In this document: piece after piece, positions 51,350 to 61,757 of the stretch
How positions within the stretch are numbered: the first letter of the stretch is position 1
How the letters are laid out: the number at the start of each line of letters is the position of its first letter
Origin: Larkinella rosea
Lineage (GTDB): Bacteria > Bacteroidota > Bacteroidia > Cytophagales > Spirosomataceae
Length of the DNA: 64,000 bases
Assembly: GCF_003858635.1 (NCBI RefSeq)
Contig: NZ_RQJO01000016.1
Coordinates: 124,001-188,000, forward strand
Reading direction: 5' to 3'
Notes under the pieces: generated by a model
Seen by the model: only the letters and a program-made list of their open reading frames with translations
Database searches by the model: none
Told to the model about the DNA's origin: nothing
Translations under genes and position numbers: made by a program

Positions 51350-53308
51350 TTAAAAATGCCAGCGGACGAAGGCTTCCATGGCTTCGTATTCGGCCAGACC
51401 CAACTGGTTGTAAAGTCCGGCTGTGGCTTTATTGCGCTCTTCGGCCCGTTGCCAGAACTCGCGCGAATCGGTGCCCTGATATACCACGCCGTCTTTCTGT
51501 GACTGGTGTTTGAAAATACCGAGCCGTTTCCGCACCAACTGGTCGGGCGACATCGGCACCGCCATCTCGATTTCGTGAATGTCCCACTCGGCCCAGGCGC
51601 CCCGGTAGAGCCACACCCAGCAATCCTGCATGAAATCCTCGTTTTTCAACCGGCGAACGGCTTCGAAAATGGCATCCAGACAAACCTTGTGCGTTCCGTG
51701 CGGATCGGCCAGGTCACCGGCGGCATAAATCTGGTGCGGTTTTACCTTTGTGATGACGTCCATTACCACCTGAATGTCGGCTTCGCCCAGCGGTTTTTTC
51801 TCCACCTTACCGGTTTCATAGAACGGCATGTTCAGGAAGTGGGCGTTTTCGACCGGGATCCCGACAAACCGGCAGGTCGATTTTGCTTCTCCTTTCCGAA
51901 TCAATCCTTTGATGTAGCGAACCTCGTCGGTGTCCATTTCGCTGCCTTTTTTCTCGCGTAGCGACTCGGCCGCATCCCGGAAAATCTGGGTCGCTTCGGG
52001 GCTGTCGATGCCGAATTTCTCGTTGAAATCCACCACGTAATCCGCGAAACGCAGGGCTTCGTCGTCGGCAACGGCAATATTTCCGGAAGTCTGGTACCCT
52101 ACGTGAACCTCATGCCCCTGATCGTGCAGCCGCTGGAACGTTCCCCCCATCGAAATGATGTCGTCGTCGGGGTGCGGGCTGAAAATCAGGCAGCGTTTGC
52201 TGGCGGGCAGGGCGCGTTCGGGGCGTTTCTTGTCGTCGGCATTCGGTTTGCCACCCGGCCAGCCCGTAATGGTTTGCTGGAGTTGGTTGAAAACGTCGAT
52301 GTTCAGATCGTATGCCTGGCCCACCTGAGCCAGCAAGTCGCTCATCCCGTTATCGTTATAATCTTTGTTGGTCAGTTTCAATACCGGTTTTCCCAGCGTG
52401 CGCGACAGATACGTCACGGCTTTCTTAATCATGTGGTTGTCCCACTCCACGGTATCGACCAGCCAGGGCGTTTGCATCCGCGTCAGATCCGAGGCCGCTG
52501 CCTGATCAATGACAAACAGCGCGTTCCGGTGGGTTTGGAGAAAGGATGCCGGAATGGATTCCGTCACGGTTCCTTCCAGAGCCGCCCGAATCACCGGCGC
52601 TTTGCGTTCCCCCCAGGCCAGCAGCACCACCCGCCGGGCTGCCAAAATGGAGGTGACCCCCATCGTAATGGCCTTTTTCGGCGTTTTGGCCAAACTACCG
52701 AAGTCCATGGCCGCAGCCGCCCGCGTCGAATGGTCGAGCATCATCAGGCGGGTGTGCGAATTGATCAGCGAACCCGGTTCGTTAAAACCGATGTGGCCGT
52801 TGCCCCCAATCCCGAGCAACTGGAAATCCAGACCACCGTACGATTGAATTTTTTCTTCGTAAGACCGGCTGAATTCCGCCACTTTATTGACCGGAACGGT
52901 TCCGTCGGGAATATGATAATTGCCTTCCGGAATATCGACGTGGTCGAACAACTGCTCCTTCATAAACCGGACGTAGCTCTGCAGCGAGTCGGGTTCCATC
53001 GGGTAATATTCGTCCAGGTTGAACGTCACCACGTTGTGAAAACTCAGCCCTTCTTCCCGGTGTTGCCGGATCAGTTCGGCATACACCGTTTTAGGCGACG
53101 AACCGGTGGCCAGACCCAGCACGCATAATTTGCCCTGCTGCTGTTTTTCACGGATCAGATCCGCAATTTCGTGGGCTACGGCGCGGGACGCATCTTTCGC
53201 ATCGGCGTAAATATGCGTGGGAATTTTCTCGTACGTGATGGCCGATTGCACCGGCTCACCCGGTTGGCGACCCGACGTGTTTTCGATAACGGAAGGTTCA
53301 GAAATCAT
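51350..53308 (-). CDS. NagB-PIG-L fusion: glucosamine-6-phosphate deaminase with LmbE-type deacetylase domain
   Basis: A 652-aa two-domain cytoplasmic protein. Residues about 25-290 are a NagB domain with G-L-A-T-G-S-S-P near 65-72, catalytic Asp99 (N-L-D-E-Y) and His172/Glu177 (G-I-G-G-N-G-H-I-G-F-N-E-P-G). Residues from about 370 form a PIG-L/LmbE zinc deacetylase domain opened by H-P-D-D-D (379-383), with a later D-P-H-G-T-H zinc-ligand motif. A deacetylase in the same chain could feed glucosamine 6-phosphate to the deaminase, replacing a separate NagA. Fusions of this kind occur in Bacteroidota. The stop codon abuts a REP. Confidence 0.88.
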   Translation of the reverse strand: MISEPSVIENTSGRQPGEPVQSAITYEKIPTHIYADAKDASRAVAHEIADLIREKQQQGKLCVLGLATGSSPKTVYAELIRQHREEGLSFHNVVTFNLDEYYPMEPDSLQSYVRFMKEQLFDHVDIPEGNYHIPDGTVPVNKVAEFSRSYEEKIQSYGGLDFQLLGIGGNGHIGFNEPGSLINSHTRLMMLDHSTRAAAAMDFGSLAKTPKKAITMGVTSILAARRVVLLAWGERKAPVIRAALEGTVTESIPASFLQTHRNALFVIDQAAASDLTRMQTPWLVDTVEWDNHMIKKAVTYLSRTLGKPVLKLTNKDYNDNGMSDLLAQVGQAYDLNIDVFNQLQQTITGWPGGKPNADDKKRPERALPASKRCLIFSPHPDDDIISMGGTFQRLHDQGHEVHVGYQTSGNIAVADDEALRFADYVVDFNEKFGIDSPEATQIFRDAAESLREKKGSEMDTDEVRYIKGLIRKGEAKSTCRFVGIPVENAHFLNMPFYETGKVEKKPLGEADIQVVMDVITKVKPHQIYAAGDLADPHGTHKVCLDAIFEAVRRLKNEDFMQDCWVWLYRGAWAEWDIHEIEMAVPMSPDQLVRKRLGIFKHQSQKDGVVYQGTDSREFWQRAEERNKATAGLYNQLGLAEYEAMEAFVRWHF

Positions 53309-53493
53309 AACGAAATAGTAGAATGGGGTTCGTGCGGTGCGGCAAAATTCGGCATATTGATCCGTAACACCAATAAAAATATTTTAAAATTTTTTAAAAA
53401 TGCCCGAATCCATTCTAAAGTACGAATTCGCTGCCTATTCTGCCTTATCTTGTACTGGTTTTTGTCTCATTTGTCCTACTGTTCCCGCCCAAG

Positions 53494-54516
53494 ATGTCGT
53501 TTTCCCGCCGAAATTTTCTGCAAACCCTGACAGCCGCTGCGGCCACCACGGCTTTTCGCCCACCGCTTTCCGTGATCAAACCGCCCCGCCTAAAACCGGG
53601 GGACACCGTCGCGCTGGTGGGGCCGGCAGCTCCGGCTTTCACGCACGAAACGGTGCAGGTCGCGGTCGAATCGTTGCAGGTGCTGGGCTTCAAAACCGTC
53701 GTTGCCAAACACGTTTTTGATCGCTACGGCTACCTCGCCGGAACCGACGCCGACCGTGCCGCCGATCTCAACGCAGTATTTGCCGACTCCACGGTCGACG
53801 GCATCATGGCGATGCACGGCGGCTGGGGGTGTGCCCGGTTATTGCCATTGCTCGACTACAATGTGATTCGCCGGAACCCGAAAATTCTGGTGGGCTACAG
53901 CGACATTACCGCGTTGTTACTCGGAATTTACGCCCAAACCGGCTTGGTTACGATGCACGGCGCAGTAGGATCAGCTACTTTCAATCCATTCACAGTCAAT
54001 TATTTCCGACAAACGCTGATGGACGCCCAGGCGGTTTTGATGGAAAATCCGCGCGACAAGGGTGATTTGCTGGCGCAGGTCAAAGACCGGGTAATGACGC
54101 TGTATCCCGGCAAAGTGCGCGGCCGTCTGCTCGGCGGAAACCTGACGGTGTTAAGTCACCTGATGGGGTCGAAATACCTGCCCGACTGGAAAAACAGCAT
54201 TCTGTTTCTGGAAGACATTGGTGAAGATGTATACCGGATGGATCGCATGATTACCCAACTCAAACTGGCGGGTGTGCTCGATCAGATCAGCGGTTTTGTG
54301 TTTGGAAAATGTACCGACTGCGAACCCGGCAAAGGATACGGTTCGCTGACGCTGGAAGACGTTTTCCGCGACCACATCGTTCCCCTGAAAAAACCGGCCT
54401 ATTCCGGTGCCATGATCGGCCACATCACCCATAAATTCACGGTTCCGCTGGGCATTGAAGCCGAAATCGACGCCGAAGCCGGAACGATCCGCCTGCTCGA
54501 ACCGGCGGTGAAGTAA
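53494..54516 (+). CDS. LD-carboxypeptidase (S66 family), Tat-exported
   Basis: A 340-aa peptidase with a twin-arginine signal (S-R-R-N-F-L-Q). The S66 triad is complete: Ser136 in V-G-Y-S-D-I-T, Glu240 in L-F-L-E-D-I-G-E-D and His310 in I-G-H. LD-carboxypeptidases remove the terminal D-Ala from tetrapeptide stems during peptidoglycan recycling. Most family members are cytoplasmic, so export by Tat makes a periplasmic role likely here. A REP pair begins directly after the stop. Confidence 0.88.
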   Translation: MSFSRRNFLQTLTAAAATTAFRPPLSVIKPPRLKPGDTVALVGPAAPAFTHETVQVAVESLQVLGFKTVVAKHVFDRYGYLAGTDADRAADLNAVFADSTVDGIMAMHGGWGCARLLPLLDYNVIRRNPKILVGYSDITALLLGIYAQTGLVTMHGAVGSATFNPFTVNYFRQTLMDAQAVLMENPRDKGDLLAQVKDRVMTLYPGKVRGRLLGGNLTVLSHLMGSKYLPDWKNSILFLEDIGEDVYRMDRMITQLKLAGVLDQISGFVFGKCTDCEPGKGYGSLTLEDVFRDHIVPLKKPAYSGAMIGHITHKFTVPLGIEAEIDAEAGTIRLLEPAVK

Positions 54517-54517
54517 C

Positions 54518-54610
54518 GTACCTACGGTCGGACAGCCGCTGCTGCTTCAGTCCGTGTTTTACTTTCTATCAAGAACCCTGATTTAAAAACGGACTGAAGT
54601 CCGTGGGTAC
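54518..54610. repeat. REP pair downstream of the LD-carboxypeptidase gene
   Basis: Element one (54518-54555) runs from GTACCTACGGTCGGACAGCC to TTCAGTCCGTG. Element two (54589-54610) is ACGGACTGAAGTCCGTGGG followed by TAC, the inverted orientation. Both share the GTAC-CCACGGAC/AGTCCGTG core with the RAYT-flanking REPs 3 kb away. A 33-base AT-rich spacer separates them, forming a BIME-like pair at the 3' end of the transcript. Confidence 0.8.
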
Positions 54611-54720
54611 GAAATGCGGAAATGTCCGGAAATTTTATAATTTTTGTAGTAGAATACAGTACATTAACTTTTTCGAACTCTTTATAAAGAGTCGATCAAT
54701 AGAAACCTGAACCCTGAAGT

Positions 54721-57468
54721 ATGAAACCTCAACTCCTGGTAGTTGGCGGGTTGGCCGTGGTGGTTGCGCTTACGCTTTCGTCGTTCCTCGGAATTTTCGA
54801 GGACAAGGTGGATTTTAATACCCAGATCAAGCCCCTGCTCAATAAAAATTGCATTGCCTGCCACGGGGGCGTCAAAAAGGCGTCGAACTACAGCCTGCTT
54901 TTTAAAAATGAAGCGCTGGCTCCGGCCAAATCCGGGAAACTGGCCATTGTGCCGGGCGATGCCGACGCCAGCGAACTGATCCGCCGGTTGACGCTCACCG
55001 ACCACGACGAGCGGATGCCGCTGGAAGCACCACCCCTGAAACCGGAAGAAATCGACCTGTTGCGGAAATGGATCGACCAGGGCGCCGAATGGGGTGATCA
55101 CTGGGCGTACCAGTCCGTCGAAAAACCGGATGTGCCGACAATCGGGACGTTCTGGTCAAGGCTGGGCGTCGTGGAAAACGATGAACTGAACTGGGCGAAA
55201 AACGAAATCGACCATTTTGTACTCGATAAACTCAAACTGGAAGGCTTAAAACCGTCTGCCGAAGCCGACCGCGCCACGCTGATTCGCCGGGTATCGCTCG
55301 ACCTGACCGGTTTGCCGCCGACGGAAAAGGAAGTCGCTGATTTTGTGGCCGATAAATCACCCAATGCGTACGAAAAGGTGGTCGATCGCTTGCTGGCATC
55401 ACCGGCGTATGGCGAACGCTGGACCGGCATGTGGCTCGATCTGGCGCGCTACGCCGACACCAAAGGCTACGAACGCGATCCGGGCCGGACCATCTGGCGG
55501 TACCGCGACTGGCTCATCAAAGCGTTCAACGAAGATAAACCGTTCAACCAGTTTACCGTGGAACAACTGGCCGGGGACTTATTACCCAATCCAACGGATG
55601 ACCAGTTGATTGCGACCGGTTTTCACCGAAACACCATGACCAATGACGAGGGCGGAACGCAGGACGAAGAGTTCCGGGTGGCCGCCGTCATCGACCGCGT
55701 CAACACGACCTGGGACGTCTGGCAGGGAACTACATTTGGTTGTGTGCAATGCCACACGCACCCGTATGACCCATTTCTCAACGAAGAATATTACAAGTAC
55801 ATGGCGTTCTTCAACAACGCCCGCGACGAGGATGTTACGACCGAAACGCCGACCCTGCGGTTTTATAAACAGGAAGATTCGCTGAAAGTAGCGGAGTTGA
55901 ACAGCTGGCTGAAAGGGCACGCAAAACAAACCCGGCAAGCACAGGACGTCATGAAGTTTGTCCGGATTACTGAACCGAAAATCAATTCGCACGATTTCGA
56001 TGAATACGTCAATGCGTCGCTGATTGATGCCAAATTTTTCGGGGTTCGCGATGGGGGTTCCGGGCGAATGAAAAACATTGATCTGACGGGCAAAAACCGC
56101 CTGATCATGCAGTGGAGTACAAAGGTTAAAAAAGCCTTTTTTACCCTGCGCCAGGATAGCCTGACCGGTCCGGTTTTACTGGCCACGCCAACGCCGACCA
56201 ATGGTCGCGATACTACCATGATTTTTGCGCTCCCGGCGGTTTCGGGACGACACAATCTGTACATGACGCTGGTGAATCCCGATGCGCCGAAAGACTGGGT
56301 TCAGGTCAAATGGGTCTCATTTCAGCCCGCGTTGCCGGGTCAGCCCGCGACTGAACTGGGCGAAATGGATTTGAAATTAATGGCCATCCTGAATACCCGG
56401 CCCGAAACCACGCCCATCATGCAGGACGGCGTCGGCGATCTGGCCCGCAAAACGTTTGTTTTTCAGCGCGGAAACTGGCTGGTGAAAGGCAAGGAAGTGA
56501 AACCCGACGTGCCGAAATCACTGCCGCCAATGGCGAAGGAATTACCCAAAAACCGCCTGGGTTTGGCAAAATGGATGGTGAGCCGTGAGCATCCGCTGAC
56601 CGCGCGGGTAGCCGTCAACCGGTTTTGGGAACAGATGTTCGGAACCGGAATTGTCGAAACCGTTGAAGACGTGGGCACGCAGGGCATTCCGCCGACGCAC
56701 CGCGAACTGCTGGATTGGCTGGCCGCCGATTTCATGGAAACCGATCAGTGGAGCGTAAAGAAACTACTGAAGAAAATGGTGGTTTCGGCCACCTATCGCC
56801 AACGTTCGGACGTTTCGCCCGCTTTGCTGGAAAAAGATCCCTTCAATAAACTGCTGGCCCGCGGACCCCGCGTCCGGCTGGCGGCCGAGCAGGTTCGTGA
56901 TCAGGCGCTGGCCGTGACCGGTTTGCTGAGTAACAAACTCTATGGCCCGAGCGTGATGCCGCCCCAGCCCGATGGCATCTGGCAATCGCCCTACAGTGGC
57001 GAAAAGTGGCTGCTGAGCCAGGGCGAAGATCGCTACCGCCGGGCGCTGTACACCTACTGGAAACGCACCGCGCCGTATCCGTCGATGATTACCTTCGATA
57101 GCCCTAGCCGGGAATTCTGCCAGCTCCGGCGGTTGCGCACCAACACGCCCTTGCAAGCCCTGGTGACGCTCAACGATCCGGTGTATGTGGAAGCCGCCCA
57201 GCGACTGGCCGAAACCATGAAATTGCGCGGAAAAACGCCGGAACAGCAGATTCAGGCCGGTTTTCGGCTGGTCATGCTGCGAAATCTGGCGCCGAAAAAA
57301 CTGGCGGTTTTGACCAAATTGTACCGCAATACTGAAACCTATTACCGCCAAAATCCGGAAGAAGCGCAAAAGCTATTGTCCTGCGAAGAAGCGACGCCCC
57401 AACTGGCGGCCCTGACCGTGACAGCCAATACGATGTTGAATCTGGATGAAGTGATTACGAAAGAATAA
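54721..57468 (+). CDS. DUF1549/DUF1553 planctomycete-type cytochrome protein
   Basis: A 915-aa secreted protein. An N-terminal planctomycete cytochrome c domain has C-I-A-C-H (44-48). It is followed by the DUF1549 domain (about 165-380), which holds a second haem-type motif C-V-Q-C-H (341-345). The C-terminal DUF1553 domain (from about 610) has [10 protein letters not shown] and [11 protein letters not shown]. It pairs with the DUF1501 protein encoded 4 bases downstream, a standard partnership in Planctomycetes and some Bacteroidota. The haem sites suggest periplasmic redox chemistry on sugars. The reaction is not established. Confidence 0.87.
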   Translation: MKPQLLVVGGLAVVVALTLSSFLGIFEDKVDFNTQIKPLLNKNCIACHGGVKKASNYSLLFKNEALAPAKSGKLAIVPGDADASELIRRLTLTDHDERMPLEAPPLKPEEIDLLRKWIDQGAEWGDHWAYQSVEKPDVPTIGTFWSRLGVVENDELNWAKNEIDHFVLDKLKLEGLKPSAEADRATLIRRVSLDLTGLPPTEKEVADFVADKSPNAYEKVVDRLLASPAYGERWTGMWLDLARYADTKGYERDPGRTIWRYRDWLIKAFNEDKPFNQFTVEQLAGDLLPNPTDDQLIATGFHRNTMTNDEGGTQDEEFRVAAVIDRVNTTWDVWQGTTFGCVQCHTHPYDPFLNEEYYKYMAFFNNARDEDVTTETPTLRFYKQEDSLKVAELNSWLKGHAKQTRQAQDVMKFVRITEPKINSHDFDEYVNASLIDAKFFGVRDGGSGRMKNIDLTGKNRLIMQWSTKVKKAFFTLRQDSLTGPVLLATPTPTNGRDTTMIFALPAVSGRHNLYMTLVNPDAPKDWVQVKWVSFQPALPGQPATELGEMDLKLMAILNTRPETTPIMQDGVGDLARKTFVFQRGNWLVKGKEVKPDVPKSLPPMAKELPKNRLGLAKWMVSREHPLTARVAVNRFWEQMFGTGIVETVEDVGTQGIPPTHRELLDWLAADFMETDQWSVKKLLKKMVVSATYRQRSDVSPALLEKDPFNKLLARGPRVRLAAEQVRDQALAVTGLLSNKLYGPSVMPPQPDGIWQSPYSGEKWLLSQGEDRYRRALYTYWKRTAPYPSMITFDSPSREFCQLRRLRTNTPLQALVTLNDPVYVEAAQRLAETMKLRGKTPEQQIQAGFRLVMLRNLAPKKLAVLTKLYRNTETYYRQNPEEAQKLLSCEEATPQLAALTVTANTMLNLDEVITKE

Positions 57469-57472
57469 ACCG

Positions 57473-58969
57473 ATGAACAAACTCCTTAAAGAACTTCAGG
57501 AAGCGGCTTTGCAACGCGAAACCCGGCGGCATTTTCTGCACACCTGTACCACGGGCCTGGGTGCGATGGCGCTGGGATCGACACTGACCAGTTGTGGTTT
57601 TTTCGATAAAAAACAGGAACAAACTGCCGCCAACACAACGGCTCCGGGCGAACCGATGACTCCGCGCCCGTCGCAGTTTTCACCGAAAGCCAAACGGGTG
57701 ATTTACATCCACATGGCCGGTTCGCCGTCGCAGTTGGAACTGTTTGATTACAAACCGGAGCTGGTGAAATACCACGGCAAAGACTGTCCGCAGGAGTTGC
57801 TGGAAGGTAAGAAATTTGCGTTCATTCGGGGTGTTCCGAAGATGCTCGGGCCGCAGGGCAAGTTTGCCCAGCACGGCCAGTCGGGCGCCTGGATTTCCGA
57901 TTATCTGCCGCATTTGCAGACCGTTGCCGACGAGATCACGTTCATCAAATCGATGCACACCGACCAGTTTAACCACGCTCCGGCGCAGTTGCTGATGCAC
58001 ACCGGTGCCGCCCGGCTGGGTCGCCCCAGCATTGGCTCGTGGGTAACGTATGGGTTGGGGTCCGAAAATGATAATTTACCGGGATTTATCGTGCTGGCGT
58101 CGGGCGGAAAACAGCCGGATGCGGGCAAGTCGGTCTGGGGCAGCGGTTTTCTGCCAACGGTTTATCAGGGCGTGCAGTGCCGCACCGACGGCGACCCGGT
58201 TCTGTACGTTTCCGATCCGAAGGGCATGAACCGCGACATTCGGAAACAGACCATCGAAGCGATCAACGACATCAACCAACAGCAGTATGACGACGTGAAA
58301 GATCCGGAAATTCTGACCCGGATTTCGCAGTACGAAATGGCGTTCAAGATGCAGATGTCGGTGCCGGATGCGATGGATATCAAGAGCGAACCCGAATACA
58401 TTCTGAATGCCTACGGTGTCGATCCCAATAAAGGCTCATTCGCGCGCAACTGCCTGTTGGCAAGGCGGTTGGTGGAACGCGGGGTGCGGTTTGTGCAGTT
58501 GTTCGACTGGGGTTGGGATACGCACGGCACCAGTAAGGACGGTTCGATTGAAACCGGTTTGCGCGATAAATGCACCTCTTCCGATCAGGCCGTTACGGCT
58601 TTGCTGAAGGATTTGAAACAGCGTGGTTTGCTCGACGAAACGCTGGTGGTTTGGGGCGGTGAATTTGGCCGTACGCCAATGCAGGAAAACCGCGACGGTC
58701 AGACGCTGCCGTTCATGGGGCGCGATCACCACCTGGATGCGTTCACGGTCTGGATGGCGGGCGGTGGTGCGAAACGCGGGTTCAGTTACGGCGAAACCGA
58801 TCCGATCGGGTATTATGCCGTGAAAGACAAAGTCCACGTCCACGACCTGCAGGCCACGATTCTGCATTTGCTCGGCTTCGACCATTCCAAGCTGACGTAC
58901 CAGTTTCAGGGCCGCCCGTTCCGGCTGACGGATGTCGCCGGGAAGGTGGTCAAACCGGTTTTAGCGTAG
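57473..58969 (+). CDS. DUF1501 protein, Tat-exported, alkaline-phosphatase-superfamily fold
   Basis: A 498-aa protein whose N-terminus has a twin-arginine region (E-T-R-R-H-F-L) followed by a hydrophobic segment and T-S-C, so it may be a Tat-exported lipoprotein. The DUF1501 core shows [14 protein letters not shown] near residue 80 and [10 protein letters not shown] with G-R-D-H-H near 400-420, which carry the likely metal-binding Asp and His residues of the alkaline phosphatase/sulfatase superfamily. It is encoded 4 bases after its DUF1553 partner. A hydrolase role on a glycan or ester is plausible but unproved. Confidence 0.87.
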   Translation: MNKLLKELQEAALQRETRRHFLHTCTTGLGAMALGSTLTSCGFFDKKQEQTAANTTAPGEPMTPRPSQFSPKAKRVIYIHMAGSPSQLELFDYKPELVKYHGKDCPQELLEGKKFAFIRGVPKMLGPQGKFAQHGQSGAWISDYLPHLQTVADEITFIKSMHTDQFNHAPAQLLMHTGAARLGRPSIGSWVTYGLGSENDNLPGFIVLASGGKQPDAGKSVWGSGFLPTVYQGVQCRTDGDPVLYVSDPKGMNRDIRKQTIEAINDINQQQYDDVKDPEILTRISQYEMAFKMQMSVPDAMDIKSEPEYILNAYGVDPNKGSFARNCLLARRLVERGVRFVQLFDWGWDTHGTSKDGSIETGLRDKCTSSDQAVTALLKDLKQRGLLDETLVVWGGEFGRTPMQENRDGQTLPFMGRDHHLDAFTVWMAGGGAKRGFSYGETDPIGYYAVKDKVHVHDLQATILHLLGFDHSKLTYQFQGRPFRLTDVAGKVVKPVLA

Positions 58970-58987
58970 CGAATCGATCCCTATATA

Positions 58988-59992
58988 ATGATTAAAAAAG
59001 CAGGCTGGCTGGTCGTATTGACGACGGTTTTTCTGACTCCGGTTTTTTCGCAAAACCGGATGCCGGTATTTCGGCAGGACGTTCCGCTGGATTCCATTCG
59101 GCTGAGCGACCCCTGTATTCTGGCGGATAAAAAGACATCCACGTACTACATGACCGGTACGGGCGGTTTATTGTGGAAAAGCCCGGATTTGAAAAAATGG
59201 ACCGGGCCTTTTGTCGTAGCCAAAACCGACCCGGAATCCTGGATGGGCAAAGCCCCGATGATCTGGGCCGCCGAACTGCACCCGTACAAAGACAAATACT
59301 ATTACTTTGCCACCTTCACCAACCGGGCGGTGAAAATCGATACGGTCGACGAAAACATCATCGAGCGCCGGGCCAGCCACGTGCTGGTTAGCGACAAGGC
59401 CGAAGGACCTTATGTGCCGATGAAAGATCCGATGTATTTGCCCGCCGACAAACCGACGCTGGATGGCACCTTCTGGGTCGATACGGACGGAAAACCGTAT
59501 ATGGTGTATTGTTACGAATGGCTGCAAAACCGGAACGGAACCATCGAGAAGATCGAGCTGAAACCGGATTTAAGCGGTTCGGTCGGTGAAAGCAAACTGC
59601 TTTTTAAAGCCAGCGAAAGCCCGTGGAGTCGGGAGAATTCGAAAGATAAAGACAAGGTTGGCCCGAACAAAGTGACGGACGGCCCCTGGCTATTCCGCAC
59701 CGGAACCGGTCGGCTGGGCATGATCTGGACCAGTTGGATTTATGACGTGTATACGCAGGGCGTTGCCTACTCCAAAAGCGGCACGCTGGACGGCCCCTGG
59801 GTGCAGGAAAAAGAACCGATCACCCCGCCGAATTACGGGCACGGTATGCTGTTTAAGACGCTGGAGGGCAAATGGCTGATGTCCGTTCATAGCCATAAAA
59901 GTGTCAACGGTCGCACGATGCGGTATCCGCATTTATTCGAAGTAGACTTTTCGGGCGATAAACTGGTGATTGGAAAACCGTATCAGCCGTAG
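58988..59992 (+). CDS. Secreted GH43-family enzyme
   Basis: A 334-aa protein with a signal peptide ending at V-F-S-Q. GH43 features: base Asp41 in L-S-D-P-C-I, W-A-A-E-L-H at 93-98, and the modulating Asp159 in T-L-D-G-T-F-W-V-D. The position that usually holds the general acid in E-G-P reads T-D-G-P-W-L-F, so the acid may be an Asp here or another Glu nearby. Substrates in GH43 are mainly arabinans and xylans. It lies 18 bases after the DUF1501 gene, probably in the same transcript. Confidence 0.82.
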   Translation: MIKKAGWLVVLTTVFLTPVFSQNRMPVFRQDVPLDSIRLSDPCILADKKTSTYYMTGTGGLLWKSPDLKKWTGPFVVAKTDPESWMGKAPMIWAAELHPYKDKYYYFATFTNRAVKIDTVDENIIERRASHVLVSDKAEGPYVPMKDPMYLPADKPTLDGTFWVDTDGKPYMVYCYEWLQNRNGTIEKIELKPDLSGSVGESKLLFKASESPWSRENSKDKDKVGPNKVTDGPWLFRTGTGRLGMIWTSWIYDVYTQGVAYSKSGTLDGPWVQEKEPITPPNYGHGMLFKTLEGKWLMSVHSHKSVNGRTMRYPHLFEVDFSGDKLVIGKPYQP

Positions 59993-60030
59993 TGGAAGTA
60001 GAAATAAGAATATAAATAAAGGGTACAGAG

Positions 60031-60073
60031 AAAAAGGAAAGCCCGGTCGTATTCGGACCGGGCTTTCCTTTTT
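60031..60073. terminator. Bidirectional intrinsic terminator
   Basis: AAAAAGGAAAGCCCGGTC (60031-60048) is the exact reverse complement of 60056-60073 around a 7-base loop, with A-rich and T-rich ends giving T runs on both strands. It separates the convergent GH43 and SusD genes and overlaps the SusD stop codon. Confidence 0.88.
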
Positions 60074-61745
60074 AATATGGTTTGTTGGTACCCTGAATGA
60101 GCCACATTTTGGCGTAGTGGTGATCCTTGCTCTGGCCCGCCGGAATGTAGTTGGTACTGCCCAACCGGCTTACGGCCTCATTGTAATTCGCGATGTATTT
60201 GGGGTCCAGGTTGGGGGTTGGATACATGTAACGGATCGGCAGAGCCGCGCCGAACTGGGCCACCGGACCGGTTTTCAGCGCGGGATAGCCCGTCCGTCGC
60301 CAGTCGAACCAGGATTGGACGCTGAACCAGGACGAGATCCATTTTTGCTCTAAAATCCGTTCCTGCTTGTTCCCCGCGCTGGCGTAACTGACGCCCGGTT
60401 GCGCATAATACGTTTCGAAGTTGAATCCGGTAGCGGCCAGCGCTCCTTCTTTGTCCATCGACGCCTGAACCGCCTTTTTATAGTGACCTTCCGCATCCGT
60501 AGCACCAAAAGTGCCCAGCAAGGCCGCTTCGGCCAGGATGAACTCTACCTCCGGGTAATTCATGAAATTCATCGCTACGTAAGGGTCGGTATTTTTCCGG
60601 TAGCGGTCGTGAATGAACGAAATGTAGGGATTCTGTTCGTTGGGATACACCGCCACATCATTTCCCTTGTTGTAGACGATGCCCTGCGTAATGGGCAGAC
60701 CGACCGGCAAACCAACGTAAAGATTCGTATCTGCACTGGAAGCTACGCTTGGCACATAGACCACGGAATAGGTTTCCCCGAACAGGTTCGTGACGGTTTT
60801 GGTGGTTACCGCGGTCACGGTTGCATCCCATTTTCTCCGAACCGGATTGGCCCAGCGCTGCAAGCGCGGGTCTTTCAACTGCAGCAACTTGTCGACGAGC
60901 GGTTTTGCCGGTTTGGTCAGCCAGTTGAAGGTAGCCGATGCCAGCGGACCGCCGGGTTGGGCGTTGTCGGAATTGGTACCCAGAAACGCCAGGGTGGCAT
61001 CGTCGGCCTTGCTGGTGAAGGCACCGGCAGACGCTTCCTTGAACTCGGTTTCCAGATTGATCCCCAGAGCCGCCATTTCCGCCTTTTTATCCGCCAGACG
61101 AAGCGCGTAACGCAGCCGCAGCGAATTGGCAAACTTCCGCCATTTAGCCCCATCTCCCTTATACATCACATCGGACGTTGCGCTCACCGCATCCTTGGCC
61201 GTCAGGTTCTGTAGCAACTCGTTCGCTTTTTTGAGGTCGGTCAGGATGCCCTTGTAGACATCCGCCTGGCTATCATACTTTGGAAAAAATGCCCCGTCGC
61301 TGGCCTTCAGGGCTTCGGAATAGGGAATATCGCCATAGATGTCGGTCAGCAACCCGAAAATCATGGACCGCATGGTCAATCCGATGCCCTGAAACAGTTT
61401 ATTGTCATCCCGCACGCCGTTGTCGTAAATGATCTGCACGTTCCGCAGGATATCGTAATAACCACCCCAGCTTTCCTGCGTCCAGGCATACTGGTTCGTT
61501 TCGGCGGCTCCTTCGTTTGTTCCCGCCTGCATGTACTGCATGGCAGCCGCGATCTTGGAGCTGTTCTTACCCAGCCCAAAGACCAGCTTTCCGCTATTGA
61601 CCAGTGAATAGGTAAGAACGTAGTTGGGCGACACATTTTCGGGACTGTTCGGATTTGTGTTGATCTCGGTAAGGTCCTTACAGGCGGATAACCACAGACA
61701 CATCGTCGCCAGCAGGGAAATTCGTACGGCTTTTATCATTTTCAT
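60072..61745 (-). CDS. SusD/RagB-family outer-membrane lipoprotein (SusD-like_2 type)
   Basis: The ATG at 61745, 12 bases after the SusC stop, is preferred to a TTG at 61757; a GGAAG ribosome-binding sequence precedes it. The 557-aa product starts with a lipoprotein signal ending L-S-A-C (Cys22) and the family's D-L-T-E-I-N-T-N-P-N. It belongs to the SusD-like_2 branch (V-R-R-K-W-D, Y-P-E-V-E-F-I-L-A-E-A-A, W-F-D-W-R-R-T-G-Y-P). It captures an oligosaccharide or peptide for the adjacent SusC protein. The neighbouring GH43 gene is convergent and not obviously part of this locus. Confidence 0.92.
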   Translation of the reverse strand: MKMIKAVRISLLATMCLWLSACKDLTEINTNPNSPENVSPNYVLTYSLVNSGKLVFGLGKNSSKIAAAMQYMQAGTNEGAAETNQYAWTQESWGGYYDILRNVQIIYDNGVRDDNKLFQGIGLTMRSMIFGLLTDIYGDIPYSEALKASDGAFFPKYDSQADVYKGILTDLKKANELLQNLTAKDAVSATSDVMYKGDGAKWRKFANSLRLRYALRLADKKAEMAALGINLETEFKEASAGAFTSKADDATLAFLGTNSDNAQPGGPLASATFNWLTKPAKPLVDKLLQLKDPRLQRWANPVRRKWDATVTAVTTKTVTNLFGETYSVVYVPSVASSADTNLYVGLPVGLPITQGIVYNKGNDVAVYPNEQNPYISFIHDRYRKNTDPYVAMNFMNYPEVEFILAEAALLGTFGATDAEGHYKKAVQASMDKEGALAATGFNFETYYAQPGVSYASAGNKQERILEQKWISSWFSVQSWFDWRRTGYPALKTGPVAQFGAALPIRYMYPTPNLDPKYIANYNEAVSRLGSTNYIPAGQSKDHHYAKMWLIQGTNKPY

Positions 61746-61757
61746 TTTTGCTTCCAA

